A stretch of DNA of 64,000 nt, from NCBI GenBank assembly GCA_951800645.1, contig CATOIK010000001.1, positions 1 through 64,000 on the forward strand, in the 5' to 3' direction. The notes beneath the pieces were generated by a model. That model searched no databases. It was not told the origin of the DNA and worked only from the letters and a program-made list of their open reading frames with translations. Shown here in pieces: positions 40,424 to 48,823 of the stretch (positions within the stretch are counted from its first letter, which is position 1; each line of letters begins with the position of its first letter). The DNA is from an uncultured Eubacteriales bacterium. Lineage in GTDB: Bacteria; Bacillota; Clostridia; Lachnospirales; Lachnospiraceae. Position numbers and translations under genes: made by a program.

Positions 40424-42229
40424 ATGCTTTATCCAAGAGAAAATGAAGTCCGTACAGTAATTGACTTATCCGGCGTCTGGCAGTTTCAGCTGGGAGATGA
40501 GAATACACCGGGAGAGACCTGCGGGTCTCTCCTGAAACCGGAATGTATAGCTGTTCCAGCTTCCTACAACGACCAGAAGGAAGATCCCAAATACCGGAAT
40601 CATTACGGCTGGGCTTACTATCAGAAAAAGCTTACGGTGCCGTCCTGTTTGAAAGGACAGCGCATGATGCTGCGGTTTGATGCAGTGACCCATGCAGCAA
40701 AGGTATATGTTAACGGCAAACTGGCAGTGGAGCACAAGGGAGGTTTTCTGCCCTTTGAGGTGGAAATCACCGATTTGATTCCCGCCGGAACCAGCGGAGA
40801 ACTGATTGTGGCGGCAGACAACCGGATTAACAACGGCACCCTTCCGGTGGGAAATGAGGGAACCATTGCCTTCTTTGGCTCTGACAATCCGGGAGTGCCC
40901 AGTGTGGAAGCAGCCAAGCTGTGGGCAAAGCCTCAGAATATCCCAAACTTTGACTTTTTCAATTACGCCGGCATCAACCGGCCAGTGCGGCTGTATACCA
41001 CGCCAAAAACCTATATTGCAGACATCACCCTGGTGCCGGATATTGACGGAACTGACGGTCTGGTAAAGTATGAAATTACAACAGGCGGTGAAAATCCGGC
41101 GGAGGCGGTACAGATAGAAATCCTGGAGGAAGATGGAATGCTGGCTGCGTCTGCATCCGGCAGTTTTGGCACTGTCCGTATCCCAAATGCAAAGCTCTGG
41201 CAGCCCTGGCCGGGAACCCCCTATCTGTATACAGCCCGGATTACCTGCGGAGAGGATATTTATGAGCAGTCCTTTGGCATCCGCACAGTAAAAGTAGAAG
41301 GAACCAGATTCCTGATCAACGGAGAACCCTTCTATTTCAAAGGATTTGGAAAACACGAGGATTCTGCTTTCCATGGCCGGGGACTGGATGTCTGCCTGGA
41401 TGTGAAGGATGTGAACCTGATTCACTGGCTTCATGCCAACTCTTTCCGCACCAGCCATTATCCTTATGCAGAAGAAATGTATGATCTCTGCGACCGGGAG
41501 GGTATCGTTATCATTGATGAGACTCCGGCAGTAGGCATTGGGGCAGGAGAGCATCAGGATCCCTATAAAACCTTCCCCATCCGGGAGCATCACGAACAGG
41601 TGCTCAGGGAGATGATTGACAGGGATAAAAACCATCCCTGCGTAGTCATGTGGTCCATGGGAAATGAGCCGGATACCGAGCATTTTCCGGAATCTGCCTA
41701 TGATTACTGGCATTCTCTTTATGAATACACCCACACCCTGGATCCCCAGGACAGGCCGGTTACCTTTGTGTGCTGCCAGAACAACTACGAGCGTGATCTG
41801 GTAACCAGAACCATGGATGTGGTCTGCATCAACCGGTATTACGGCTGGTACAATTTATCTGGAAATCTGGACGCAGCCTGCTATGCCTGGAACCAGGAAC
41901 TGGACTTCTGGGAGAAGCAGGACAAGCCGGTGATGGTGACCGAGTACGGCGCAGACGCCATTGCAGGCATCCACGGCACAGTGCCTGAGATGTTCAGCGA
42001 GGAATACCAGATGGAATTCTACCGCCGCCAGAACGCAGAATTTGATAAACGCTCCTTTTTCACTGGCGAACAGGTTTGGGGGTTTGCAGATTTTGGCACA
42101 GTACAGGGTTGTATGCGGGCAGACGGAAACAAGAAAGGCCTGCTGACCAGGGATCGTCGTCCCAAGCTGGCCGCCCATTATTTCCGGAACCGGTGGGAGA
42201 ATATTCCTAATTTTGGATACAAAAAATAA
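40424..42229 (+). CDS. uidA: GH2 beta-glucuronidase
   Basis: The 601-residue enzyme is a classic GH2: N-terminal sugar-binding domain (about 15-180), immunoglobulin-like domain (180-270) and TIM barrel. Glu415 in MGNEPDTE is the acid/base and Glu507 in VMVTEYGADAIAGIH the nucleophile. The NKKG motif (Asn569-Lys571) in ADGNKKGLLTRDRRPK matches the pair that contacts the glucuronate carboxylate in E. coli GUS, which separates glucuronidases from galactosidases. No signal peptide. It ends the locus, 38 bases after the GH59 gene, and would release glucuronate from saturated chain ends or host glucuronides. Confidence 0.95.
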   Translation: MLYPRENEVRTVIDLSGVWQFQLGDENTPGETCGSLLKPECIAVPASYNDQKEDPKYRNHYGWAYYQKKLTVPSCLKGQRMMLRFDAVTHAAKVYVNGKLAVEHKGGFLPFEVEITDLIPAGTSGELIVAADNRINNGTLPVGNEGTIAFFGSDNPGVPSVEAAKLWAKPQNIPNFDFFNYAGINRPVRLYTTPKTYIADITLVPDIDGTDGLVKYEITTGGENPAEAVQIEILEEDGMLAASASGSFGTVRIPNAKLWQPWPGTPYLYTARITCGEDIYEQSFGIRTVKVEGTRFLINGEPFYFKGFGKHEDSAFHGRGLDVCLDVKDVNLIHWLHANSFRTSHYPYAEEMYDLCDREGIVIIDETPAVGIGAGEHQDPYKTFPIREHHEQVLREMIDRDKNHPCVVMWSMGNEPDTEHFPESAYDYWHSLYEYTHTLDPQDRPVTFVCCQNNYERDLVTRTMDVVCINRYYGWYNLSGNLDAACYAWNQELDFWEKQDKPVMVTEYGADAIAGIHGTVPEMFSEEYQMEFYRRQNAEFDKRSFFTGEQVWGFADFGTVQGCMRADGNKKGLLTRDRRPKLAAHYFRNRWENIPNFGYKK

Positions 42230-42252
42230 AATCATATCGCTGGATATAGCCA

Positions 42253-42325
42253 GGGGCTGTTGAATACTGCAGCTGCGAACATCGATACAGAAAAAATGTG
42301 CGCAGCAGCAGTATTCAACAGCCCC
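42253..42325 (+). terminator. Large palindromic hairpin after uidA
   Basis: An 18-bp perfect stem (42253-42270 with 42308-42325) is extended inward by GCTGCG/CGCAGC and ACAT/ATGT. A modest T-rich tail follows. It closes the polysaccharide locus. Its length exceeds a normal terminator. Confidence 0.75.
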
Positions 42326-42386
42326 GTTTCTTTCAACAGATTTCGTTTTGCACGCAAAAAAGTCCCACATTTGCCTCATAAACTGC

Positions 42387-42415
42387 TTGTACAACAGGAT
42401 GTTTCCCATTATAAT
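42387..42415 (+). promoter_or_regulatory. Promoter of rsmD-coaD
   Basis: TTGTAC (42387-42392), 17-bp spacer, TATAAT (42410-42415), 32 bases before the rsmD ATG. Confidence 0.75.
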
Positions 42416-42447
42416 GGTACATGGAAAAGTGGTTGTGGAGGAGAATT

Positions 42448-43002
42448 ATGCGAGTTATTGCAGGAAGCGCCAGAAGGATTCCCTTAAAAACCCTGGAAGG
42501 TATGGATACCCGTCCTACCCAGGACCGGATTAAGGAAACCCTGTTTAATATGCTGCAGTACGACCTGGCAGACTGTACCTTTCTGGATTTGTTTGCAGGC
42601 AGCGGCGGAATCGGAATTGAAGCCTTAAGCCGGGGTGCCGGACAGGCGGTATTTGTGGAGCAGAATCCCAAAGCAGCAGAGATTGTCCGGGAAAATCTGG
42701 AAGCTGTCAGGCTTTCGGATAAAGCTCTGGTTATGAATTGCGACGCCCTTACGGCCTTAAAGCGGCTGGAAGGGAAATATCGGTTCGACTACATTTTCAT
42801 GGATCCCCCTTATAACCAGGAACTGGAGCGGCAGATGCTTGAATATTTGAAGGACTCGTCTCTGATTGACAAGCAGAGTACCATTATCATCGAGGCGTCC
42901 CTGGAGACTTCCTTTGATTACCTGAAATATTTAAGCTTTGTCCTGGAGAAAAATAAGGAATATAAGACAAACCGTCATGTGTTTGTTTATCGAGGAGAAT
43001 AA
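42448..43002 (+). CDS. rsmD: 16S rRNA m2G966 methyltransferase RsmD
   Basis: The 184-residue AdoMet enzyme methylates guanine 966 of 16S rRNA (E. coli numbering). Motifs are [15 protein letters not shown] and [16 protein letters not shown] at the start, [20 protein letters not shown] for AdoMet binding (about 47-66), and the catalytic DPPY in [14 protein letters not shown]. The start at 42448 follows GGAGGAGAATT. It overlaps or abuts coaD, a very common pairing in Firmicutes. Confidence 0.96.
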   Translation: MRVIAGSARRIPLKTLEGMDTRPTQDRIKETLFNMLQYDLADCTFLDLFAGSGGIGIEALSRGAGQAVFVEQNPKAAEIVRENLEAVRLSDKALVMNCDALTALKRLEGKYRFDYIFMDPPYNQELERQMLEYLKDSSLIDKQSTIIIEASLETSFDYLKYLSFVLEKNKEYKTNRHVFVYRGE

Positions 43003-43003
43003 T

Positions 43004-43483
43004 ATGGCAGTAGCAGTTTATCCGGGCAGCTTTGACCCGGTTACCCTGGGACATATGGATATTATTGAGCGGACCGCTCAGATGATGGATCATGTAATTA
43101 TCGGAGTTTTGTGTAATAATTCAAAAACTCCGTTGTTTTCTGCAGAAAATCGTGTTAAGATGTTACTAGGTGTAACCTCTCATTTAAAAAATGTAGAGGT
43201 GAAGGCTTTTGATGGTCTTCTGGTGGATTTTGTACATCAGAATAAGGCGGATATTATTGTCCGCGGACTGCGGGCCATTACAGATTTTGATTATGAGCTT
43301 CAGATGGCGCAGACTAACCGGGTGATTGCGCCGGACATTGATACCGTGTTTCTGACTACCAATTTAAAGTATTCTTATTTAAGCTCCAGCATTGTAAAGG
43401 AAATTGCTTCCTACGGCGGAGACATAAGCGGGTTTGTGCACCCGGACGTAGCCAGAGAAGTGCAGAAAAAACTTGGAAGATAA
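43004..43483 (+). CDS. coaD: Phosphopantetheine adenylyltransferase
   Basis: The 159-residue CoaD makes dephospho-CoA from 4'-phosphopantetheine and ATP. It has the nucleotidyltransferase start [21 protein letters not shown] with the HxGH-type motif (TLGH), [22 protein letters not shown] for substrate binding, and the second motif [18 protein letters not shown]. Normal length. The ATG begins 2 bases after the rsmD stop codon and the site GAGGAG lies in the rsmD end. Confidence 0.97.
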   Translation: MAVAVYPGSFDPVTLGHMDIIERTAQMMDHVIIGVLCNNSKTPLFSAENRVKMLLGVTSHLKNVEVKAFDGLLVDFVHQNKADIIVRGLRAITDFDYELQMAQTNRVIAPDIDTVFLTTNLKYSYLSSSIVKEIASYGGDISGFVHPDVAREVQKKLGR

Positions 43484-43518
43484 TGGCGCCTGCCATGGAA
43501 TAGATAAGGAGAAGAACT

Positions 43519-44103
43519 ATGAGTAGAATTGAACAGTTAATCGGAGAGATTGAGGAGTACATTGACAGCTGCAAATTTCAGCCTTTGTCCACCACAAAGA
43601 TCCTGGTAAATAAAGAAGAATTGGAAGAACTTTTGGTGGAGCTTCGCCTTCGGATTCCGGATGAAATAAAGAAATATCAGAAGATCATCAGCAATCAGGA
43701 CGCCATCTTAAGCGAGGCCCGCTCCCAGGCAGACGCCATGCTGGCAGACGCTACGGCTCAGACCAACGAGCTGGTAAACGAGCACGAAATCATGCAGCAG
43801 GCCTATGCAGCAGCGAATCAGTTGATTGAGGAAGCTCAGGTTCAGGCCCAGGCCATTATTGATAATGCCGTAATGGAGGCCAACAGCGTTCGCCAGGGTT
43901 CTATCGACTACACAGACGACATGTTAAAGAGCCTGCAGACCATCATTACCCACTCCATGGAGGGGGCACAGGGGCGTTTTGACGCATTTTTAGCTTCCAT
44001 GCAGTCCAGCTATGACATCGTTACTGCAAACCGCAATGAGCTGGCCGGAAGCGTTACTCCGGTTATGGATGGAGAAGCCGGAGAAGAAGAAGCTCAGCAG
44101 TAA
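43519..44103 (+). CDS. Hypothetical coiled-coil protein
   Basis: The 194-residue protein is almost entirely helical with heptad-like Ala/Gln/Glu-rich stretches (SEARSQADAMLADATAQTNE, then AANQLIEEAQVQAQAIIDNA), resembling the stalk of DivIVA or F-ATPase b subunits but without a membrane span. Proteins like this sit after coaD in many Lachnospiraceae. A role in cell-shape or division scaffolding is possible but unsupported. Its C-terminal 41 bases overlap the convergent ylbJ gene, and its terminator lies inside ylbJ. Confidence 0.75.
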   Translation: MSRIEQLIGEIEEYIDSCKFQPLSTTKILVNKEELEELLVELRLRIPDEIKKYQKIISNQDAILSEARSQADAMLADATAQTNELVNEHEIMQQAYAAANQLIEEAQVQAQAIIDNAVMEANSVRQGSIDYTDDMLKSLQTIITHSMEGAQGRFDAFLASMQSSYDIVTANRNELAGSVTPVMDGEAGEEEAQQ

Positions 44104-45037
44104 GCAGTATCAGGCAGGTGAATCCTGCGTGCAGTAATTTCCACAGTACATAATGCCGGATGGATAATCCGGCATTTTTTTTATCCTGCTGCTTTGAGCC
44201 GGATGCCACAACTCCCTTAGTCTGGAAAATGCCGGAGAAACCGCCGAAGGCAGTGACTGCCGCCACAGGAAATAAAACTGCATTTGGCGGAAATACCTGG
44301 CAAATCAGGTGGACGCCGGTGGTAATCTCTGCAGCTCCGGAAAGGATGGCCTGCAAAGGAGCCGGAATCATGGAAAGACGGCCTATCCAGGCAGCCAGAA
44401 TGGAAAACAGCATCATGTAGCTGCCAATCAGCACCATGGTTTCTGCAGTAGACAGAAGAACGGTCTCCAAGGTACAGCTTCCAAAAGCAGGCCTGGGTTT
44501 GGTTTCATCTTCTGGAAGAACGGAAAAGCCGTATACCCGTCTGGAAATCCAGGAGATGGGGAGAATGGGAAGGTACAGACAGAGCGGAAGCAAAAAGGCC
44601 GGCACTGTCAATGGAAGCTGTCCGTTTACAAACCCCAGCAGGAACATAGGGCTTGGGTGATTAGAAATGGAGAAAAGATACTGAGCTTCACGAGATGAAA
44701 GCTCCCCCTTTTCATAAAAATCTGCGCACAGCTTGGCTCCCAGCGGATAGCCGCAGAGCAGGCCGCAAAGCAGCACATAGGCGCCGGAGGGAGACAGGCC
44801 AAAAACCCGGTGGATCAAGGGATAAAAGGGGCGGATTAACAGAGAAACCCCTCCTAAGGCTACGATCATCTGGGTACAGATCATAAAGGGAGCCAGAGTG
44901 GGAAGCACCACCTGGAACCACAGAAGCAGTCCGTTTGCAGCTCCTTTTACGGAAAGAGACGGAAAGGCCAGTAAAAGAGCCAAAAGCAGAATGGGAATAC
45001 AGGGAAGAGCCGGGGACTTCGTCGGACAGCACTCCAT
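44063..45037 (-). CDS. ylbJ: Sporulation membrane protein YlbJ
   Basis: The 324-residue integral membrane protein has about eight hydrophobic segments and the nucleoside-recognition-type signature GLSPSGAYVLLCGLLCGYPLGAKLCADFYEKGELS (paraphrased by its GYPLGAK core) and SNHPSPMFLLGFV, characteristic of YlbJ. In Bacillus YlbJ is needed for cortex formation during sporulation. The start at 45037 follows GGAGG; an in-frame ATG at 45073 lacks a site. It is convergent with the coiled-coil gene and overlaps it by 41 bases. Confidence 0.88.
   Translation of the reverse strand: MECCPTKSPALPCIPILLLALLLAFPSLSVKGAANGLLLWFQVVLPTLAPFMICTQMIVALGGVSLLIRPFYPLIHRVFGLSPSGAYVLLCGLLCGYPLGAKLCADFYEKGELSSREAQYLFSISNHPSPMFLLGFVNGQLPLTVPAFLLPLCLYLPILPISWISRRVYGFSVLPEDETKPRPAFGSCTLETVLLSTAETMVLIGSYMMLFSILAAWIGRLSMIPAPLQAILSGAAEITTGVHLICQVFPPNAVLFPVAAVTAFGGFSGIFQTKGVVASGSKQQDKKNAGLSIRHYVLWKLLHAGFTCLILLTAELLLLRLLHP
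44152..44182 (+). terminator. Terminator of the rsmD operon, inside ylbJ
   Basis: A perfect 10-bp stem AATGCCGGAT/ATCCGGCATT (44152-44161 with 44167-44176) and a T tract. It lies within the coding end of the minus-strand ylbJ gene. Confidence 0.88.
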
Positions 45038-45133
45038 AAGGCAGTCGCCTCCGTACAGGGGATTTGATACCATGTTTATGCGCCGGAGCAGAGAAATAGA
45101 GACAAAATAAGATGAAACAGGGCGAAGAAAGAA

Positions 45134-45162
45134 TTGAACTGAAAAGCAAAATATGATATAGT
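45134..45162 (+). promoter_or_regulatory. Promoter of the cobalamin-riboswitch leader
   Basis: TTGAAC (45134-45139), 17-bp spacer, TATAGT (45157-45162), just upstream of the riboswitch. Confidence 0.65.
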
Positions 45163-45180
45163 TACAAAAGTTAAATAACA

Positions 45181-45353
45181 GGCGTCAGGTGTCGGAGGGC
45201 CGCTTTACGGCCGCTCCGGTGAAAAGGGAAACAGGTGCAAATCCTGTACGAACTCGTCACCGTAATCAGGGAGCTGAAAGCTGCTATATCACTGGGAAAC
45301 TGGGAAGATGGCTGGATGCAGAGATCTGTAAGCCGGGAGACCTGCCTGGGCGC
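45181..45353 (+). promoter_or_regulatory. Cobalamin (B12) riboswitch aptamer
   Basis: The segment contains the class hallmarks in order: GGTGTC with a paired GCCG hairpin and CCGGTGAAAAGGGAAACAGG, the following GTGCAAATCCTGTACG region, TCGTCACCGTAATCAGGGAG, a CACTGGGAAACTGGGAAG arm, and the B12-box-type end AGCCGGGAGACCTGCC at 45331-45346. Such aptamers bind adenosylcobalamin and switch off cobalt or B12 genes. It controls the CbiK and chelate-transporter operon downstream. Confidence 0.92.
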
Positions 45354-45388
45354 AGTACAGAAACATTCGTTTCAGACCACGAGTAACT

Positions 45389-45460
45389 GGTTGTACGCAT
45401 AAGCAGAGAAAATCCTGCTTTTGTACGACCCTGTACCCATTAGGGGAAAGGGCCGTTTTT
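45389..45460 (+). terminator. Riboswitch expression platform (antiterminator/terminator)
   Basis: GGTTGTAC (45389-45396) can pair with GTACGACC (45423-45430) as an antiterminator closing an AAGCAG/CTGCTT inner stem. Alternatively ACGACCCT (45425-45432) pairs with AGGGCCGT (45449-45456) and runs into T5. The two share 45425-45430, so they exclude each other. Confidence 0.75.
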
Positions 45461-45462
45461 GT

Positions 45463-45586
45463 TTCATAGGAAAGTTCGCCCTATGAAACAAAAACGCTCC
45501 GCGGGATGCGCACTTCGCGCTTAAGGAAAATGTCTGCTGACGCAGACGCACTCCGGCGCGTGAGTCCGGTGAACCGGACTCTTTTT
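45463..45586 (+). repeat. Dispersed multi-hairpin repeat, copy 2
   Basis: This is near-identical to 96-220, with the same chain of hairpins and the same final GAGTCCGG/CCGGACTC stem (45562-45581) and T tract (45582-45586). Here the first hairpin is longer (GTTTCATAGG/CCTATGAAAC, 10 bp). It starts directly after the riboswitch terminator and ends 83 bases before the cbiK start, so it places a second terminator in the leader. Confidence 0.82.
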
Positions 45587-45669
45587 ATGTTGTGCCTGAA
45601 CCTTATGATTCTGGTTTCCGGGATGTTTATCCAAATTTAAGCACAGCGAAAAACGCTGAAGGAGGAACT

Positions 45670-47628
45670 ATGAGAAAGAAAACAACTGCATTGATGATGG
45701 CCGCAGTGTTTAGTGCAGCCATTCTGTCTGGATGTAAAAGCACCGAGACAGCTACAACAGAACCCTCAGCAGAAACCAAGAAAACTGCAGATGCATCGGA
45801 GGAAAATACAGATCAAAAGGCTGCAGATAAGGCAGCGGCTTTGATTGACGCCATCTATGTACAGCAGCGTACCATGGACACAGACCGCCAGTGTACGGAG
45901 GCAAAGGCAGCCTGGGACGCTTTGACAGAGAAGCAGAAGGAACTGGTAGAAGGGGAATATGCAGACCCGGATTACTTTGGCCGGGATACAGGGGACGCCT
46001 CACAGGACGATTCCCGCAATCAGAACGACATCGGAGAAAAGGAGATTCTGGTAGTCAGCTTTGGCACATCCTTTAACGACAGCCGTGTGTCAGACATTAA
46101 GGGCATTGAGGACGCTATCCAGGAAGCCAATCCGGACTGGGCGGTGCGCCGCGCCTTTACTTCCCAGATCATCATCAACCACATTCAGGCCAGAGACAGC
46201 CAGTATATTGACAACATGGAGCAGGCTATGGAGCGGGCTTACGCAAATGGGGTAAAGCATCTGGTGATTCAGCCTACCCATCTGATGAAGGGGGCTGAGT
46301 ACGATGAGCTGATGGAAACGGTAAACGCCAGTCTGGACCGGTTTGAGACTGTAAAGGTGGCAGAGCCTTTGTTAGGCGATGTGGGAAACGATGCTGCAGA
46401 TGTAAACGAAGATAAGAAGGCAGTAGCGGAAATCCTGACTGCAGAGGCAGTACAGGACGCCGGCTTTGACAGTCTGAACCAGGCAAAGGAATCTGCAACT
46501 GCCTTTGTATTTTTAGGCCACGGCACTTCTCACACAGCCAAGGTTTCCTACACCCAGATGCAGAACCAGATGGACGCCTTAGGCTATGACAATGTGTTTA
46601 TCGGCACGGTAGAGGGGGAGCCGGAGGAAACCTCCTGCGAAGCCCTGGTAAAAACGGTAGCAGATGCAGGTTACAGCCGTGTGATACTCCGTCCCTTTAT
46701 GGTGGTGTCCGGAGACCATGCCTGCAATGATATGGCGGGAGAGGATGAGGATTCCTGGATAAGTGTTTTTAAAGCTTCCGGTCATTTTGACAGTGTAGAA
46801 ACCCAGATTACCGGTCTTGGATCTATAAAGGGAATTCAGAATCTTTATGCAGCCCACACAGCGGCTGCTATGGAGGCTATGCCGGAAAACCAGGAAGCGG
46901 TTTATGAAGGCACTGGGGAAACAGGTATCGTCAGTCAGTCTTTGGAGGACGGCGTGTACCAGGCGGATTTTAACACCGACAGCTCCATGTTCCAGGTCAG
47001 CGATGCTCTAAACGGAAAAGGCACTCTGACGGTAAAAGACGGACAGATGACCATCCATATTTCGTTGGGTTCAAAAAATATTGTAGGCCTGTATCCTGGC
47101 CTGGCGGCAGACGCGGCAAAAGAGGGGGCGGATGTTTTGCAGCCCACCATCGATACAGTAACCTATCCGGACGGCCTGACAGAGGAAGTTCACGGCTTTG
47201 ATGTGCCGGTTCCGGCCCTGAATCAGGAGTTTGACCTGGCGCTCATCGGAAAAAAGGGGAAATGGTACGACCACAAGGTATCGGTCTCTGATCCGGCTGC
47301 TGTGCTTGAAGACGGTGTTTACACCATGGATGTAACCTTTGCAGGGGGAAGCGGAAAGGCTGAAATTCTGTCTCCGGCAAAGGTGACTGTAAAGGACGGC
47401 GTGGTGACAGCGGAGGTTTGCTGGAACAGTCCCAACTACGACTACATGGTAGTAGAGGGAAAAAAATATCTGCCGGTTAATACAGAGGGAAATTCTGTGT
47501 TTCAGATTCCGGTAGCTGTGCTGGATAAGCCTTTTTCCGTAATCGGAGATACAGTGGCTATGAGTAAGCCTCATGAGGTAGCGTATACTCTGACAGTTCA
47601 CACTGCCGGAATGAGTAAGGCGAAATAG
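45670..47628 (+). CDS. cbiK: Lipoprotein cobaltochelatase CbiK with duplicated C-terminal domain
   Basis: The 652-residue protein carries a lipoprotein signal with lipobox LSGC (Cys22) and a low-complexity linker. Residues about 125-410 read as anaerobic sirohydrochlorin cobaltochelatase CbiK: VVSFGTSFNDSRVSDIKGIE, RRAFTSQIIINHI, PTHLMKGAEYDELM, FLGHGTSHTAKVSYTQMQ, FIGTVEGEPEE and MVVSGDHACNDMAG with metal-type histidines. Two related beta-rich domains follow (about 430-550 and 555-645, each opening DGVY), like NEAT/Shp-type tetrapyrrole-binding modules. Normal CbiK is cytoplasmic and about 270 residues. An outside-facing form under B12 control may handle cobalt, haem or other tetrapyrroles with the ABC importer that follows. 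Confidence 0.88.
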   Translation: MRKKTTALMMAAVFSAAILSGCKSTETATTEPSAETKKTADASEENTDQKAADKAAALIDAIYVQQRTMDTDRQCTEAKAAWDALTEKQKELVEGEYADPDYFGRDTGDASQDDSRNQNDIGEKEILVVSFGTSFNDSRVSDIKGIEDAIQEANPDWAVRRAFTSQIIINHIQARDSQYIDNMEQAMERAYANGVKHLVIQPTHLMKGAEYDELMETVNASLDRFETVKVAEPLLGDVGNDAADVNEDKKAVAEILTAEAVQDAGFDSLNQAKESATAFVFLGHGTSHTAKVSYTQMQNQMDALGYDNVFIGTVEGEPEETSCEALVKTVADAGYSRVILRPFMVVSGDHACNDMAGEDEDSWISVFKASGHFDSVETQITGLGSIKGIQNLYAAHTAAAMEAMPENQEAVYEGTGETGIVSQSLEDGVYQADFNTDSSMFQVSDALNGKGTLTVKDGQMTIHISLGSKNIVGLYPGLAADAAKEGADVLQPTIDTVTYPDGLTEEVHGFDVPVPALNQEFDLALIGKKGKWYDHKVSVSDPAAVLEDGVYTMDVTFAGGSGKAEILSPAKVTVKDGVVTAEVCWNSPNYDYMVVEGKKYLPVNTEGNSVFQIPVAVLDKPFSVIGDTVAMSKPHEVAYTLTVHTAGMSKAK

Positions 47629-47639
47629 AGGAAGGATTC

Positions 47640-48809
47640 ATGACAGGAAGAAAAACAAGGATCATGTGCTGCGTATTATTGTCAGGACTGTTGGGGCTGG
47701 CTGGCTGCAGCAGTCCTTCTTCTGGTTCTGCAGGAAATGAAATTTCTGCTGCGTCAGAGGCAGATGATACATTGGGATTAAAGCCGGAAGGCAGCATGGA
47801 GCTTTTGTATGCTGAGCATTTTTCCGTAGAGTATTATGAAGGAGGCTATCGAAAGCTGGCAACGATGGACGGCACGGAAATTCTGGTGGTGCCGGAGGGG
47901 AAGGAAGCGCCGGAGGGCCTTAAGGAAGATGTGATTATTCTGGACCAGCCGGTGGAAAATCTGTATCTTGTGGCTTCCTCGGTCATGGATATGTTTTGCC
48001 GCCTGGATGGTTTAGACGCCATCCGCTTTTCCGGCCAGAAGGAGGAAAGCTGGTACATTGAGAAGGCAAAGGCGGCTATGGCTGCCGGCGATATTTTATA
48101 TGCAGGAAAGTACAATCAGCCGGATTACGAGCTGATTGTATCAGAGAACTGCAGCCTTGCCATCGAAAACCGGATGATTACCCATACGCCAGAGGTAAAG
48201 GAGATGCTGGAAGACTTCGGCATTCCGGTAATGATTGAGTATTCCAGCTATGAGCCTCACCCTCTGGGGCGGGTAGAATGGATCAAGTTTTTTGGAGCCA
48301 TGCTGGGGAAAGAAGCGGAGGCGGAGGCTGTGTTTCAGGAGCAGGCGGATATTTTAAGCAGGATAATCAAGGCGGAAAACACAGACCGGACGGCGGCATT
48401 TTTCTTTATTACGGCAAACGGCCAGGTACAGGTGCGGCAAAGCGCCGATTATATCCCCAAAATGCTCCGTCTGGCAGGAGGCCGCTACACCTTTGAAAAT
48501 CTGGGAGATTCAGAGTCAGGCCGTTCTACAGTCAATATGCAGGTAGAAGCCTTCTACGATGGAGCGAAAGATTCTGATTTTCTGATTTACAACAGCTCTA
48601 TAGACGGCGGCGTAGCCTCTCTTTCTGAGCTTCTGGACAAATGCCCGGTATTGGCGGATTTTAAGGCTGTGAAAGATGGAAATGTCTGGTGTACCACAGG
48701 GGATGTGTATCAGCAGTCCATGTCAGTCGGCTATCTCTTAGAGGATTTTTACAGTATGTTCCACGAAAAACCAGAGGAGGAGATGCACTATCTTTTCCGG
48801 CTGAAATAA
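47640..48809 (+). CDS. Metal-chelate ABC transporter binding lipoprotein
   Basis: The 389-residue lipoprotein has lipobox LAGC (Cys23) and the two-lobed helical-backbone fold of FecB/BtuF proteins: FSVEYYEGGYRKLATMDGTEILVVPEG, VIILDQPVENLYLVASS, and IPVMIEYSSYEPHPLGRVEWIKFFGAMLGKEAEA (recognised by its HPLGRVEWI core). It follows cbiK by 11 bases and precedes the permease gene by 14. B12-riboswitch control suggests a corrinoid, cobalt-chelate or haem-like ligand; iron-siderophore binding cannot be excluded. Confidence 0.88.
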   Translation: MTGRKTRIMCCVLLSGLLGLAGCSSPSSGSAGNEISAASEADDTLGLKPEGSMELLYAEHFSVEYYEGGYRKLATMDGTEILVVPEGKEAPEGLKEDVIILDQPVENLYLVASSVMDMFCRLDGLDAIRFSGQKEESWYIEKAKAAMAAGDILYAGKYNQPDYELIVSENCSLAIENRMITHTPEVKEMLEDFGIPVMIEYSSYEPHPLGRVEWIKFFGAMLGKEAEAEAVFQEQADILSRIIKAENTDRTAAFFFITANGQVQVRQSADYIPKMLRLAGGRYTFENLGDSESGRSTVNMQVEAFYDGAKDSDFLIYNSSIDGGVASLSELLDKCPVLADFKAVKDGNVWCTTGDVYQQSMSVGYLLEDFYSMFHEKPEEEMHYLFRLK

Positions 48810-48823
48810 GAGGAGGAAGCAGT

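Noticed and set aside
40466-41734. Long minus-strand open frame opposite uidA
   Set aside because: It mirrors the GH2 coding sequence, has no recognisable domain or start signal, and is explained by codon bias of the real gene.
45670-47628. cbiK frame starting at 45592
   Set aside because: The extra 26 residues would begin just after the repeat terminator and lack a ribosome binding site; 45670 has AGGAGG and starts the lipoprotein signal.
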